The notes under the pieces were generated by a model, which was not told the DNA's origin, did no database searches, and saw nothing but the letters and a program-made list of their open reading frames with translations. From the NCBI GenBank assembly GCA_037442565.1, contig JBBIQA010000082.1, positions 1 through 18,884 of the forward strand: a stretch of 18,884 bases of DNA, written 5' to 3'. The stretch is from PALSA-911 sp037442565. GTDB taxonomy: Bacteria; Pseudomonadota; Alphaproteobacteria; Acetobacterales; Acetobacteraceae. The first letter of the stretch is position 1. Every line of letters starts with the position of its first letter. Shown here in pieces: positions 1-7,843 of this stretch. The translations under genes and the position numbers were made by a program.

Positions 1-1
1 G

Positions 2-154
2 GTGGTCTGCGAGGATGCCGTCGTTGAGCGTGCGGTCGAGGCGATCATCAGCGCCGCCCGTACCGGCCGGATCGGCGACGGCAAGATATTCGTCTCCTCG
101 GTCGAGGAGGTGATCCGTATTCGCACCGGCGAACGGGGCGAGGACGCGGTCTGA
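2..154 (+). CDS. glnB: Nitrogen regulatory protein PII, C-terminal part (GlnB)
   Basis: This is the last 50 codons of a PII protein cut by the window edge, read in the frame starting at base 2 and ending in TGA at 152-154. The translation contains the PII C-terminal signature TGRIGDGKIFV and ends in VIRIRTGERGEDAV, the same layout as the complete PII at 2269-2607. PII proteins are small trimeric signal proteins that bind ATP/ADP and 2-oxoglutarate, are uridylylated by GlnD, and control glutamine synthetase adenylylation and the NtrB/NtrC system. The T-loop with its tyrosine lies outside the window. Position directly upstream of glnA matches the glnB-glnA operon of many alphaproteobacteria, which is why glnB rather than glnK is chosen. 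The family is certain; the paralogue name rests on context. Confidence 0.93.
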   Translation: MVCEDAVVERAVEAIISAARTGRIGDGKIFVSSVEEVIRIRTGERGEDAV

Positions 155-218
155 CGAGGTATCGGCCTGACCCCGGCGGCGCCGTCTTGGCGGATCGCCG
201 GACAGACTGAGCAGGAGG

Positions 219-249
219 CCGGCCCGCGGCGAAACGACGAACGGGCCGG
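219..249 (+). other. Inverted repeat in the glnB-glnA spacer
   Basis: CCGGCCCG (219-226) pairs perfectly with CGGGCCGG (242-249) across a 15-nt loop. It lies in the 194-bp spacer between the PII gene and glnA, just before a second hairpin. No T run follows, so it is more likely an RNA structure or processing element than a terminator. Function is unknown. Confidence 0.35.
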
Positions 250-257
250 ATGCATGA

Positions 258-283
258 GGAGCCACGTGGGGTGGCTCCATTTT
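258..283 (+). terminator. Hairpin with short T run between glnB and glnA (possible attenuator)
   Basis: GGAGCCAC (258-265) and GTGGCTCC (271-278) form a perfect 8-bp stem with a 5-nt loop, followed by ATTTT (279-283). This is a weak intrinsic-terminator shape. It sits about 65 bp before the glnA start, so it could partly terminate glnB transcripts and set the glnB:glnA ratio. No convincing sigma-54 promoter (GG-N10-GC) was seen in this spacer. Confidence 0.4.
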
Positions 284-348
284 CCTGCCAGGACCCGACC
301 GCTGCCGCGGCCGGCCTGGCGCATGACGAGAGAACGGGGACGTAAGTT

Positions 349-1782
<1,434 letters not shown>

Positions 1783-1824
1783 CGCCGATCCGCCGGCGTT
1801 GAGCCGGCGGCACTTTTAGCCGGC

Positions 1825-1859
1825 GCCCCGTCATCCGCAGGGATGACGGGGCTTTTTTT
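1825..1859 (+). terminator. Rho-independent terminator of glnA
   Basis: GCCCCGTCATCC (1825-1836) pairs perfectly with GGATGACGGGGC (1841-1852) around the tetraloop GCAG, followed directly by seven T (1853-1859). This textbook intrinsic terminator closes the glnB-glnA transcript 43 bp after the glnA stop and separates it from glnK-amtB. Confidence 0.95.
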
Positions 1860-1874
1860 ATTGTCCCACCGCCA

Positions 1875-1894
1875 AATACGTCATTTCACGTATT
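1875..1894. promoter_or_regulatory. Perfect 7-bp dyad, candidate operator upstream of glnK
   Basis: AATACGT (1875-1881) and ACGTATT (1888-1894) are exact inverted repeats with a 6-bp spacer. The site is AT-rich against GC-rich surroundings and lies about 200 bp upstream of the sigma-54-like promoter. It does not match the usual NtrC half-site TGCACC, so the protein that would bind is unknown. The dyad is seen directly; operator function is inferred. Confidence 0.4.
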
Positions 1895-1958
1895 GCGCCT
1901 TGCAGGACCGAGTTCCTTGCGCGCCCTTCGAGGGCGGATAGCCGATAAATCACGGGCA

Positions 1959-1979
1959 GATGCCTATCCCTTGGGCATC
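1959..1979. promoter_or_regulatory. Dyad GATGCC-N9-GGCATC, candidate activator site
   Basis: GATGCC (1959-1964) and GGCATC (1974-1979) form an inverted repeat about 105-125 bp upstream of the sigma-54-like element, a usual distance for an enhancer-binding protein such as NtrC. The half-sites only loosely resemble NtrC consensus. Other short inverted repeats lie nearby (CGCCCT-tcg-AGGGCG at 1922-1936; GCCAC-acc-GTGGC at 1986-1998). Confidence 0.25.
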
Positions 1980-2042
1980 CCGGCTGCCACACCGTGGCGC
2001 CGCGGCCACGCCTGGGACCGGGGCATCGGCATTATTAATAAA

Positions 2043-2055
2043 AATCAATGCGCTG
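2043..2055 (+). promoter_or_regulatory. IHF-like site in an AT-rich island
   Basis: AATCAA-tgcg-CTG matches the IHF consensus WATCAANNNNTTR with one mismatch and follows an AT-rich tract (2031-2049) that stands out in this GC-rich DNA. Its place between upstream dyads and the sigma-54-like promoter is where IHF bends DNA at many NtrC-dependent promoters. The match is short, so confidence is moderate. Confidence 0.4.
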
Positions 2056-2083
2056 GCCGGCCGACGGCGGCCGCCGGTGCGTC

Positions 2084-2099
2084 TGGCACGGTTCTTGGA
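2084..2099 (+). promoter_or_regulatory. Sigma-54 (RpoN)-type promoter of glnK-amtB
   Basis: TGGCACG-gttc-TTGGA fits the -24/-12 consensus TGGCACG-N4-TTGCW exactly in the -24 block and in spacing. The -12 GC reads GG. Transcription would start near 2110, leaving a leader of about 160 nt before glnK. Control of glnK-amtB by sigma-54 and phosphorylated NtrC under nitrogen limitation is the well-known arrangement in proteobacteria, so sequence and context agree. Confidence 0.72.
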
Positions 2100-2173
2100 A
2101 GATCAAACCCGCGACCGGTCGTCGGGTGCCTCCACGGTGGAGGGTCGGGCATGGCCGGGGGACCGTCGAGGCA

Positions 2174-2272
2174 ATGAAAGACAAACCAATGAGCTACGGG
2201 CCGAGGAACCAGAGGCCGGACGAAACCGCGCCGAAGGATAACGGAATGACGCAACACGGGGCACGCACATGA
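2174..2272 (+). other. Possible 32-codon leader ORF overlapping the glnK start
   Basis: An ATG at 2174, preceded by GTCGAGGC, opens a 32-codon frame (MKDKPMSYGPRNQRPDE at its start) whose TGA (2270-2272) overlaps the glnK ATG as ATGA. The glnK start lacks a good Shine-Dalgarno sequence, so coupled translation from this frame is possible. The composition is polar and no family is recognised. It could equally be a chance open frame in the leader. Confidence 0.25.
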
Positions 2273-2607
2273 AACTGATCATGGCCATCATCAAGCCGTT
2301 CAAGCTGGACGAGGTGCGCGATGCCCTCACGCCGCTGGGCGTCCAGGGATTGACGGTTTCCGAGGTGAAGGGTTTCGGGCGGCAGAAGGGCCAGACCGAG
2401 ATCTATCGCGGCGCGGAATACCACGTGAACTTCCTGCCCAAGCTGAAGATCGAGGTCGCGGTTTCCTCCGACCTTGCCGATCAGGTGGTGGAGGCGATCA
2501 CCCAGACCGCCCGCACCGGCAAGATCGGCGATGGCAAGATCTTCGTGATGGATATTGAACGCGCGGTTCGCATCCGTACCGGCGAGACCGACGGCGAAGC
2601 GCTGTGA
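2269..2607 (+). CDS. glnK: PII signal-transduction protein GlnK
   Basis: This complete 112-residue PII protein starts MKLIMAIIKPFKLDEVRDAL. It carries the T-loop with the uridylylation tyrosine at position 51 (YRGAEY) and the C-terminal signature TGKIGDGKIFV at about 84-94. It binds ATP/ADP and 2-oxoglutarate; when deuridylylated it blocks the AmtB channel on the cytoplasmic face, and it also feeds signals to NtrB/NtrC and GlnE. It is named glnK because it is the paralogue paired with amtB, whose ATG follows 23 bp after this stop. The region before its ATG (GGGGCACGCAC) is a poor ribosome site, and a short upstream frame ends in an ATGA overlap. A sigma-54-like promoter lies about 170 bp upstream, so nitrogen-limited expression is expected. 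Confidence 0.96.
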   Translation: MKLIMAIIKPFKLDEVRDALTPLGVQGLTVSEVKGFGRQKGQTEIYRGAEYHVNFLPKLKIEVAVSSDLADQVVEAITQTARTGKIGDGKIFVMDIERAVRIRTGETDGEAL

Positions 2608-2630
2608 CCCAAGCAAGAGAGACATTGAAA

Positions 2631-4052
2631 ATGAAACCATCCCGCCTGCTTCCGGGGACGGCCGCGCTGGCGCCGATGCTGCTCGCCGGCGTCGCCCTGT
2701 TCGCCTCCGCCCTCGCCCCCGCCTTCGCCGATGACGCCAAGCCAGCCGTTGCCGCTGCTGCTGCTGCTGCTGCTGCGGCCGCGCCCAAGATCGACACCGG
2801 CGACACCGCCTGGATGCTGACCAGCACCGCGCTGGTGCTGCTGATGACGGTGCCCGGCCTGGCGCTGTTCTATGCCGGTATGGTGCGCAAGAAGAACGTG
2901 CTGGCCACCATGATGCAGTCCTTCGCGATCTGCTGCCTTGTCACCATCGTCTGGATGGTGGCCGGCTACAGCCTGGCCTTCACCAACGGCAATGCCTATA
3001 TCGGCGACCTGTCGCGGCTGCTGCTGCGCGGCATCGGCGATGGCATCAGCAAGGGCGTGGACGTGCCCTTCGTGCTCGGCGCGGGCTCCGACAACGCCCA
3101 GCCGCAGACGATCCCCGAGACCGTCTACATGATGTTCCAGATGACCTTCGCGATCATCACCCCGGCGCTGATCGCCGGCGCCTTCGCCGATCGCATGAAG
3201 TTCTCGGCGATGTGCGTGTTCATGGTGCTGTGGTCGCTGCTGGTCTACTCGCCCATCGCGCACTGGGTGTGGAGCGCGACCGGCTGGGCCGGCGGCCTGG
3301 GTGTGCTGGACTTTGCCGGCGGCACCGTCGTGCACATCAACGCCGGTATCGCGGGCCTGGTCTGCGCGCTGGTGCTGGGCAAGCGCCTCGGCTACGGCCA
3401 CGACAACATGGCGCCCTACAACCTCGGCTATGCCGTGATCGGTGCGTCGTTGCTGTGGGTGGGCTGGTTCGGCTTCAATGCGGGTTCCGCGGTGGGCGCC
3501 AACGGCCGTGCCGGCATGGCCATGACCGTCACTCAGATTGCCACGGCGGCGGCCGCGCTCGGCTGGATGTTCGCCGAATGGATCACCAAGGGTAAGCCTT
3601 CCGTGCTCGGCATCATCTCCGGTGCCGTTGCGGGTCTGGTTGCGATCACCCCGGCATCCGGCTTCGTGCTTCCCGGCGGCGGCCTGATCATCGGGATCGT
3701 CGCTGGCGTGGTCTGCTTCTGGTCGGCCACCAGCCTGAAGCACATGCTCGGCTACGACGACAGCCTGGACGCCTTCGGCGTGCATGGCGTGGGTGGCATC
3801 ATCGGCGCGCTGCTGACCGGCGTGTTCGCCTACGGCCCGCTGTCGGCCACCGACGCCAGCCCGGATGGCAGCCCCGGCAGCTTGCACCAGCTGTATCTGC
3901 AGGCGATCGGCGTTGCCACCACGCTGATCTACAGCGGGATCATGACCTTCATCCTCCTGAAGATCGTCGATGCCGTCATCGGTCTGCGCGTCGATACCGA
4001 AGAGGAGCGCGAAGGCCTGGATATCGTGCTGCACGGCGAACAGATCCTCTGA
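2631..4052 (+). CDS. amtB: Ammonium transporter AmtB, with cleavable signal peptide
   Basis: This inner-membrane Amt/MEP/Rh channel conducts ammonium into the cell. From the ATG at 2631 the product is 473 residues. Residues 1-33 form a signal peptide ending ALAPAFA/DD, followed by an 11-alanine linker (41-51), then the Amt core starting at DTAWMLTSTALVLL. Visible hallmarks are GAFADRM (conserved Asp 187) and the twin pore histidines His235 (GTVVHINAG) and His385 (FGVHGVGG). About eleven hydrophobic helices follow the signal peptide. The frame also opens at a GTG at 2604 overlapping the glnK stop. The ATG is preferred because AAGAGAGA precedes it by about 8 nt and it gives a proper signal peptide. 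The cytoplasmic tail (VDTEEEREGLD) is where GlnK docks in the family. It is co-transcribed with glnK. Confidence 0.96.
   Translation: MKPSRLLPGTAALAPMLLAGVALFASALAPAFADDAKPAVAAAAAAAAAAAPKIDTGDTAWMLTSTALVLLMTVPGLALFYAGMVRKKNVLATMMQSFAICCLVTIVWMVAGYSLAFTNGNAYIGDLSRLLLRGIGDGISKGVDVPFVLGAGSDNAQPQTIPETVYMMFQMTFAIITPALIAGAFADRMKFSAMCVFMVLWSLLVYSPIAHWVWSATGWAGGLGVLDFAGGTVVHINAGIAGLVCALVLGKRLGYGHDNMAPYNLGYAVIGASLLWVGWFGFNAGSAVGANGRAGMAMTVTQIATAAAALGWMFAEWITKGKPSVLGIISGAVAGLVAITPASGFVLPGGGLIIGIVAGVVCFWSATSLKHMLGYDDSLDAFGVHGVGGIIGALLTGVFAYGPLSATDASPDGSPGSLHQLYLQAIGVATTLIYSGIMTFILLKIVDAVIGLRVDTEEEREGLDIVLHGEQIL
2754..2774 (+). repeat. (GCT)7 trinucleotide repeat in amtB
   Basis: Seven uninterrupted GCT codons lie inside an 11-alanine run between the signal peptide and the Amt core. 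The neighbouring alanine codons are GCC or GCG, so this is a DNA-level microsatellite. Slippage by whole units would change linker length without breaking the frame. Confidence 0.85.
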
Positions 4053-4071
4053 TCGCCTGACGCCCACGGGG

Positions 4072-4097
4072 GGATGCCGCGCGGCCATGCGGCGTCC
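4072..4097 (+). other. Hairpin between amtB and the porin gene
   Basis: GGATGCCGC (4072-4080) and GCGGCGTCC (4089-4097) form a 9-bp stem with one G-U pair and an 8-nt loop. No T run follows, so it is unlikely to be an efficient intrinsic terminator. It could mark RNA processing between amtB and the porin message. Confidence 0.4.
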
Positions 4098-4137
4098 CTC
4101 ATCGGCCCCTCACCTTATCCACCAGGAAGGCTTGGAG

Positions 4138-5508
4138 ATGTTTCTAATGACCCACAAGAGAATACTGCGATCCTCGACGGCCCTGGCGGCCGCGGCTTTC
4201 GCCATGACGGCGGCGATGGCGCTGTCCTCGGTCGCGAGCGCGGAAGACGCGAAACCGGCCGATGCCACTGCCGCTCCCGCTCCCGCTCCGGCCGCCGCCG
4301 CCGCGCCGCCGGCCGGCTACTATATCAACGGCATTCACCTTGGCGCGCAGTTCGACGCCGGCTTCTACGGCAACGCCGACAGCCCGCAGAGCGGCGTGAA
4401 TGTCGGCCAGTCCTTCACCGACCGGTCGAACAGCGTGCTGCTGAACCAGGCGCTGTTCACCATCGAGAAGCAGCTCGACAAGACCGCCACGGACTATGAT
4501 TTCGGCTTCAAGCTCCAGGCGATGTACGGCACCGATGCGCGCTATACGCATTTCCTGAACGAGCTGAGCAACGTCACCTCGCAGCGCACCCAGCTCGACA
4601 TCGTGGAAGCGGCGTTCCTGGCGCATACGCCCTGGCTGACCAGCGGCGGCATCGATTTCACCATCGGCCAGTATCCGACCGCGATGGGTTTCGAGACCAT
4701 CGATCCGTCAACCAATCCGTTCTACTCGCACAGTTACATATTCAACTACAGCCTGCCGTTCAAGCATACCGGCGCGCTGGCGGTGACCCATGTCATTCCC
4801 GAGCTGGACATCTACACCCAGATCGACACCGGCAACCAGACGAGCTTCGGCTATCCGGGCGGTGACAACAACGGCGCGATCGCCGGCATGGTTGGCGTCG
4901 GCAGCACGCTGATGGACGGCAATCTGACCCTGTTGGCATTGTCGCATTTCGGCCCGGAGCAGCCGGCCGGGATGCCCGGCGGAACGCTCCCGGGGATTGG
5001 CGGACTGGCGAACAAGTACTTCCGTTACTATAACGATGCCTTCGTAACCTATAAGTATGATGACAAGCTCTCGTTCACGACCGAAGTCAGCTGGGTTCAT
5101 GACTCCCTCGGCTATAATACGAACGGCCAGAAGGGTGCGGATGCGTACGGTGCCGCGCAATACGTGACCTATGCGCTGACGGATACCATCGCCCTGAATG
5201 CCCGCGGCGAGATTTTCCGTGATCAGAATAACTTCTTTGTCGCGTCCTTCCCCAACAGCCTGGGCCCCGTGCAGGCGCTCGGCGGGCGGGGGCCGGCTAC
5301 GATCCTGCCGGCCGCGGTTACCGGGACGACGTATGGCGCCATCACGCTCGGCTTTACCTACAAGCCGGCCGTGCCGGATACCATCACCACCATGCTGATC
5401 CGTCCGGAGGTCCGTTATGACGGCTCGATGAGCGGCGGCAAGCCGTACAACGACCAGAAGAACTCCGGCGCCTTCTTCTTCGGCGCGGACGTGGTTCTCG
5501 GCTTCTGA
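4138..5508 (+). CDS. Outer-membrane beta-barrel porin (BBP2/OmpL-like)
   Basis: The predicted product is 456 residues. It has a signal peptide with basic start THKRILRSS, a hydrophobic core and cleavage near SVASA/ED at 35, an Ala/Pro-rich linker (about 40-60), then a long stretch of alternating strand-like segments rich in Tyr, Gly and Asn. It ends FFFGADVVLGF, the terminal-Phe signal for outer-membrane barrel insertion. Features such as NQALFTIEKQLD, DIVEAAFLAHTPW and IGQYPTAMGFETIDPSTN fit the putative beta-barrel porin-2 family (PF07642 type). The ATG at 4138 is chosen because AGGAAGG lies 7 nt before it; a second ATG lies three codons in. It follows amtB by 85 bp with no clear terminator or obvious promoter between, and is closed by its own terminator. 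It probably gives passive passage for small solutes; the solute is unknown. Confidence 0.85.
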   Translation: MFLMTHKRILRSSTALAAAAFAMTAAMALSSVASAEDAKPADATAAPAPAPAAAAAPPAGYYINGIHLGAQFDAGFYGNADSPQSGVNVGQSFTDRSNSVLLNQALFTIEKQLDKTATDYDFGFKLQAMYGTDARYTHFLNELSNVTSQRTQLDIVEAAFLAHTPWLTSGGIDFTIGQYPTAMGFETIDPSTNPFYSHSYIFNYSLPFKHTGALAVTHVIPELDIYTQIDTGNQTSFGYPGGDNNGAIAGMVGVGSTLMDGNLTLLALSHFGPEQPAGMPGGTLPGIGGLANKYFRYYNDAFVTYKYDDKLSFTTEVSWVHDSLGYNTNGQKGADAYGAAQYVTYALTDTIALNARGEIFRDQNNFFVASFPNSLGPVQALGGRGPATILPAAVTGTTYGAITLGFTYKPAVPDTITTMLIRPEVRYDGSMSGGKPYNDQKNSGAFFFGADVVLGF

Positions 5509-5535
5509 TCCTCCTCCCGGAAGCCGGTGGGGAAG

Positions 5536-5566
5536 CGGGGCGCCTGTGGCACGGGCGTCCCGTTTT
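5536..5566 (+). terminator. Rho-independent terminator after the porin gene
   Basis: CGGGGCGCC (5536-5544) pairs with GGCGTCCCG (5554-5562), including one G-U pair, around a 9-nt loop and is followed by TTTTCTCGTTT. It closes the glnK-amtB-porin unit and separates it from the convergent VOC gene. Confidence 0.8.
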
Positions 5567-5603
5567 CTCGTTTATGGCCCCTGAAACCTGACGGCGGGCA
5601 TCG

Positions 5604-6029
5604 TCAATAGTTCGGCCACAGGCCGGGCGTGGCTACTTCCAGCGAGTGCCCGTCCGGATCGCGGAAATACAGGCTGGTGGAGCCGCGCGGCCAATGCAGG
5701 CGAGACTCGATCGCGACCCCCTCGTGGGCCAGATGACCCTCCCAATCCGCCAGGGCTTCCTTGGTAATCGCGAAGCAGAGATGCAGATTGCCGCCGCCAT
5801 GATGCGGCGGGATCAGGCCATCCGCCGCCGGAGCGGGATGATCGGTTGCGCCGATCTTGAACAGCAGCAGAACGTGGGCCTCGGGTATCTCCATCGCGCA
5901 CATGCGGTGATCCTGAAAGAACGGTCGGAAGCCGAAGATGCGGCTGTAGAATTCCTGCGAGCGACCGATATCGGCGACATAGAGCGAGGTTTCCAGCACC
6001 CCGGTGGTTTTGGGTCGTTCGTCGGCCAT
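5604..6029 (-). CDS. VOC-superfamily (glyoxalase/dioxygenase fold) protein
   Basis: The 141-residue product is one vicinal-oxygen-chelate unit of two beta-alpha-beta-beta-beta modules. The first begins LETSLYVADIGRSQEFYSRIFGF, the second includes NLHLCFAI (His83) and RGSTSLYFRDPDGHSLEVATPGLW (Glu131). Metal ligands in such folds are usually His/Glu on these strands, so His83 and Glu131 are candidates, with Glu13 on the first strand. Reactions in this superfamily range from isomerisation to ring cleavage and epimerisation, so the substrate is not known. The ATG is preceded on its strand by GGGAGGGCGAGA, a strong ribosome site, which excludes longer upstream starts. It diverges from the isomerase-like gene at 6103 and converges on the porin gene. 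A role in the adjacent catabolic cluster is inferred from position only. Confidence 0.85.
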   Translation of the reverse strand: MADERPKTTGVLETSLYVADIGRSQEFYSRIFGFRPFFQDHRMCAMEIPEAHVLLLFKIGATDHPAPAADGLIPPHHGGGNLHLCFAITKEALADWEGHLAHEGVAIESRLHWPRGSTSLYFRDPDGHSLEVATPGLWPNY

Positions 6030-6102
6030 GGTCTCTCGCCCTCCCAAGGCCAGGGAGGATACTCTGCCGGAGCCGGTTGGCCAAAATATGGGGGAAGCGC
6101 AC
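6030..6102. promoter_or_regulatory. Divergent intergenic region of the VOC and isomerase-like genes
   Basis: These 73 bp must hold the start signals of both divergent genes. Visible are CCTCCC (6040-6045) with GGGAGG (6053-6058), an inverted repeat that includes the VOC ribosome site, and the palindrome TTGGCCAA (6077-6084) next to AAAATATG. No clear -35/-10 pair can be assigned. The palindrome could be an operator for a shared regulator. Confidence 0.3.
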
Positions 6103-6963
6103 ATGGCGCAGGAGTTGCTGGTTTATCAATCGCTCTGGGCCATGGAGCGGCGGCGGCCGGACGGGCTGGAGTGGTCGCTGGACGAAAAGCTGGCGATGAT
6201 CCGCGATGCCGGCTTCGACGGCGCCGGCGTGCGCTTCGCCGACCCCGGCTACGCGCGGGAGGTGACCGGATTCCTGCGGGCCAACGGCATGACCTGGCAG
6301 GCGCAATGCTATCCGCAATCGGTCGGCGACCTGGCACCCATCCTGGAACGCGTCGGCGAGCTCGGCGCCGATCATGTGAACCTGCAGCCGGATGTGCGGC
6401 CATACAGGCTGTCCGAGTGCATTCCCTATATCGAGGGCTGGCGCCGGTTGGCGCGCGAGGCCGGCATTCCCGTGCATGTGGAAACCCATCGCGACCGCAT
6501 GACCACCGACCTGTTCTTCACGCTGCGGCTGCTGGATTGCTTCCCCGACCTGCGGCTGACCGCGGATCTGTCGCACTACGTGGTCGGGCGCGAGTTCGCC
6601 TGGCCGGTGGCGGCGGAGAACCATGCGATGATACACCGTCTGCTGGACAATAGCTGGGGCATCCATGGCCGCGTGGCATCGCGCGAGCAAATTCAGGTGC
6701 AGATCGGCTTTCCCCAGCACCAGGGCTGGGTGGAGCTGTTCATGGGCTGGTGGGAATACGGCATGCGGTCCTGGCGCCGCCGCGCCGGCCCGGATGCCAA
6801 ACTCACGTTCCTGGTCGAACTGGGGCCGCCGACCTATGCCATCACCGGCGCCGACGGGTACGAACTGTCTGACCGATGGCAGGAATCCCTGACCATGATG
6901 CGCATGGTCAGGGAACTGTGGGCAAAAATCGTTGCCGAGCCTATTCCGCCGCCACTTCCTTGA
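6103..6963 (+). CDS. Sugar phosphate isomerase/epimerase-like TIM-barrel protein
   Basis: The 286-residue protein resembles the xylose-isomerase-like TIM-barrel superfamily (AP endonuclease 2 fold, PF01261). Its shape is right: MIRDAGFDGAGVRF near the start, GADHVNLQPD (about 88-97), then a metal-site series of Glu127 (HVETHRDR), Asp155 (TADLSHY), His188 (IHGRV) and Glu239 (FLVELGPP). Members isomerise or epimerise sugars and keto acids, or dehydrate keto-inositols, with Mn/Co/Mg. ATG 6103 is preferred over upstream in-frame ATGs because GGGGGAAG precedes it. Its last 23 bp overlap the 3' end of the oppositely oriented dioxygenase gene. No single reaction can be named; the neighbours suggest carbohydrate or sugar-acid breakdown. 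Confidence 0.82.
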   Translation: MAQELLVYQSLWAMERRRPDGLEWSLDEKLAMIRDAGFDGAGVRFADPGYAREVTGFLRANGMTWQAQCYPQSVGDLAPILERVGELGADHVNLQPDVRPYRLSECIPYIEGWRRLAREAGIPVHVETHRDRMTTDLFFTLRLLDCFPDLRLTADLSHYVVGREFAWPVAAENHAMIHRLLDNSWGIHGRVASREQIQVQIGFPQHQGWVELFMGWWEYGMRSWRRRAGPDAKLTFLVELGPPTYAITGADGYELSDRWQESLTMMRMVRELWAKIVAEPIPPPLP

Positions 6964-7825
6964 GCTCGAAGAAACGGCGCTTGGCGGTGGTCTGATTCTC
7001 GTAGATCGAGCCCTGTCGCGGCGAGGGCGGCAGCGGCAGGCGGATCGGCACGTCGGCCATGCGCGGGATGTTGGTCGGGCTGCCGGAGATCAGCTTGGAA
7101 TTGAACTCGTCCCAGTCCTTCACGCCCAGCACCGGAAACGCATCGGCGGCGGCGTATTCGTACAGCAGCAACTGGCGCGGACGGTCGGAGGTGTTCTGCG
7201 CCGAGCCATGCACGGAGCGTACGTGGTGGAAACTCATGGAGCCGGCCGGGCCGCTGAGCGTGACGGCCTTGGGTAGGTCCACTTCGCCGCGGTCCGGGTC
7301 CATGGCGCCGCAGAAGAAGCCTTCCTCGTTGTGGTGATCGAAGGTCGGGCCCTTGTGCGAGCCGGGGATGACCATCAGCGGACCGTTCTCCGGCAGCATG
7401 TCGTCCAGCATGACGCCGACGGCCAGCACGTCGTCGTTGGTGTGCGGATAGAACGCCCAATCCTGATGCCATTCCACCGGAGAGCCGTATTGCGGCGCTT
7501 TCAAATTGATCTTCGAGCCGTACAGCCGCACGCCGGACGGGCCGAGCAGTTGCCCGAGCACGCGGACCAGCCTGGGGTCGCGGCAGATGTCCCAGAAGAC
7601 CGGATGGTTCTTGTGCGGCGCCTTGATCCGTCTGACCCGGGGATTGGCCGGTGTGTGGCCGGGTTCCAGGTCGTAGACATCGGTGTGCTCGGTGGTCTGG
7701 ACGCTGTTGGCGACAAATTCGGAAATAACCTGCCGGGCGCGCGCCAACGTCGCGGCATCGAGCATGTCGGGCAGCACCAGGTAGCCGGTCTCGTGATATT
7801 CGTCGATCTGCCGTTGGGTCAGCAT
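6941..7825 (-). CDS. Phytanoyl-CoA dioxygenase (PhyH) family Fe(II)/2-oxoglutarate oxygenase
   Basis: The 294-residue product has the PhyH jelly-roll pattern. It starts with the N-terminal MLTQRQIDEYHETGYLVLPDM, then the metal motif HxD at His120/Asp122 (EWHQDWAFYPH), NGPLMVIPGSHKGP (about 147-160), and the distal His206 with Arg217 (HGSAQNTSDRPRQ) that binds 2-oxoglutarate. Such enzymes hydroxylate a C-H bond using O2 and 2-oxoglutarate; many bacterial members act on small molecules rather than phytanoyl-CoA, so the family name is not a substrate claim. ATG 7825 follows AAGGGAG on its strand. It starts 18 bp after the SDR stop and is the last gene of the minus-strand series. Its 3' end overlaps the convergent isomerase-like gene by 23 bp. 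Confidence 0.9.
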   Translation of the reverse strand: MLTQRQIDEYHETGYLVLPDMLDAATLARARQVISEFVANSVQTTEHTDVYDLEPGHTPANPRVRRIKAPHKNHPVFWDICRDPRLVRVLGQLLGPSGVRLYGSKINLKAPQYGSPVEWHQDWAFYPHTNDDVLAVGVMLDDMLPENGPLMVIPGSHKGPTFDHHNEEGFFCGAMDPDRGEVDLPKAVTLSGPAGSMSFHHVRSVHGSAQNTSDRPRQLLLYEYAAADAFPVLGVKDWDEFNSKLISGSPTNIPRMADVPIRLPLPPSPRQGSIYENQTTAKRRFFELKEVAAE

Positions 7826-7843
7826 GGTTGTCTCCCTTGCCGC

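Noticed and set aside
2604..2630. GTG start of amtB overlapping the glnK stop (GTGA)
   Set aside because: It would add MTQARETLK before the signal peptide. The ATG at 2631 has a better-placed ribosome site (AAGAGAGA) and gives a normal signal peptide. It remains possible but less likely.
2481..4088. Long minus-strand open frame (535 codons) opposite amtB
   Set aside because: The translation is His/Arg/Asp/Gln-rich low-complexity sequence with no fold pattern, as expected opposite a GC-rich membrane protein gene. The plus strand encodes a clear AmtB.
5572..6720. Minus-strand open frame (382 codons) across the VOC and isomerase-like genes
   Set aside because: It overlaps two genes with clear family motifs and good ribosome sites and has no recognisable domain itself.
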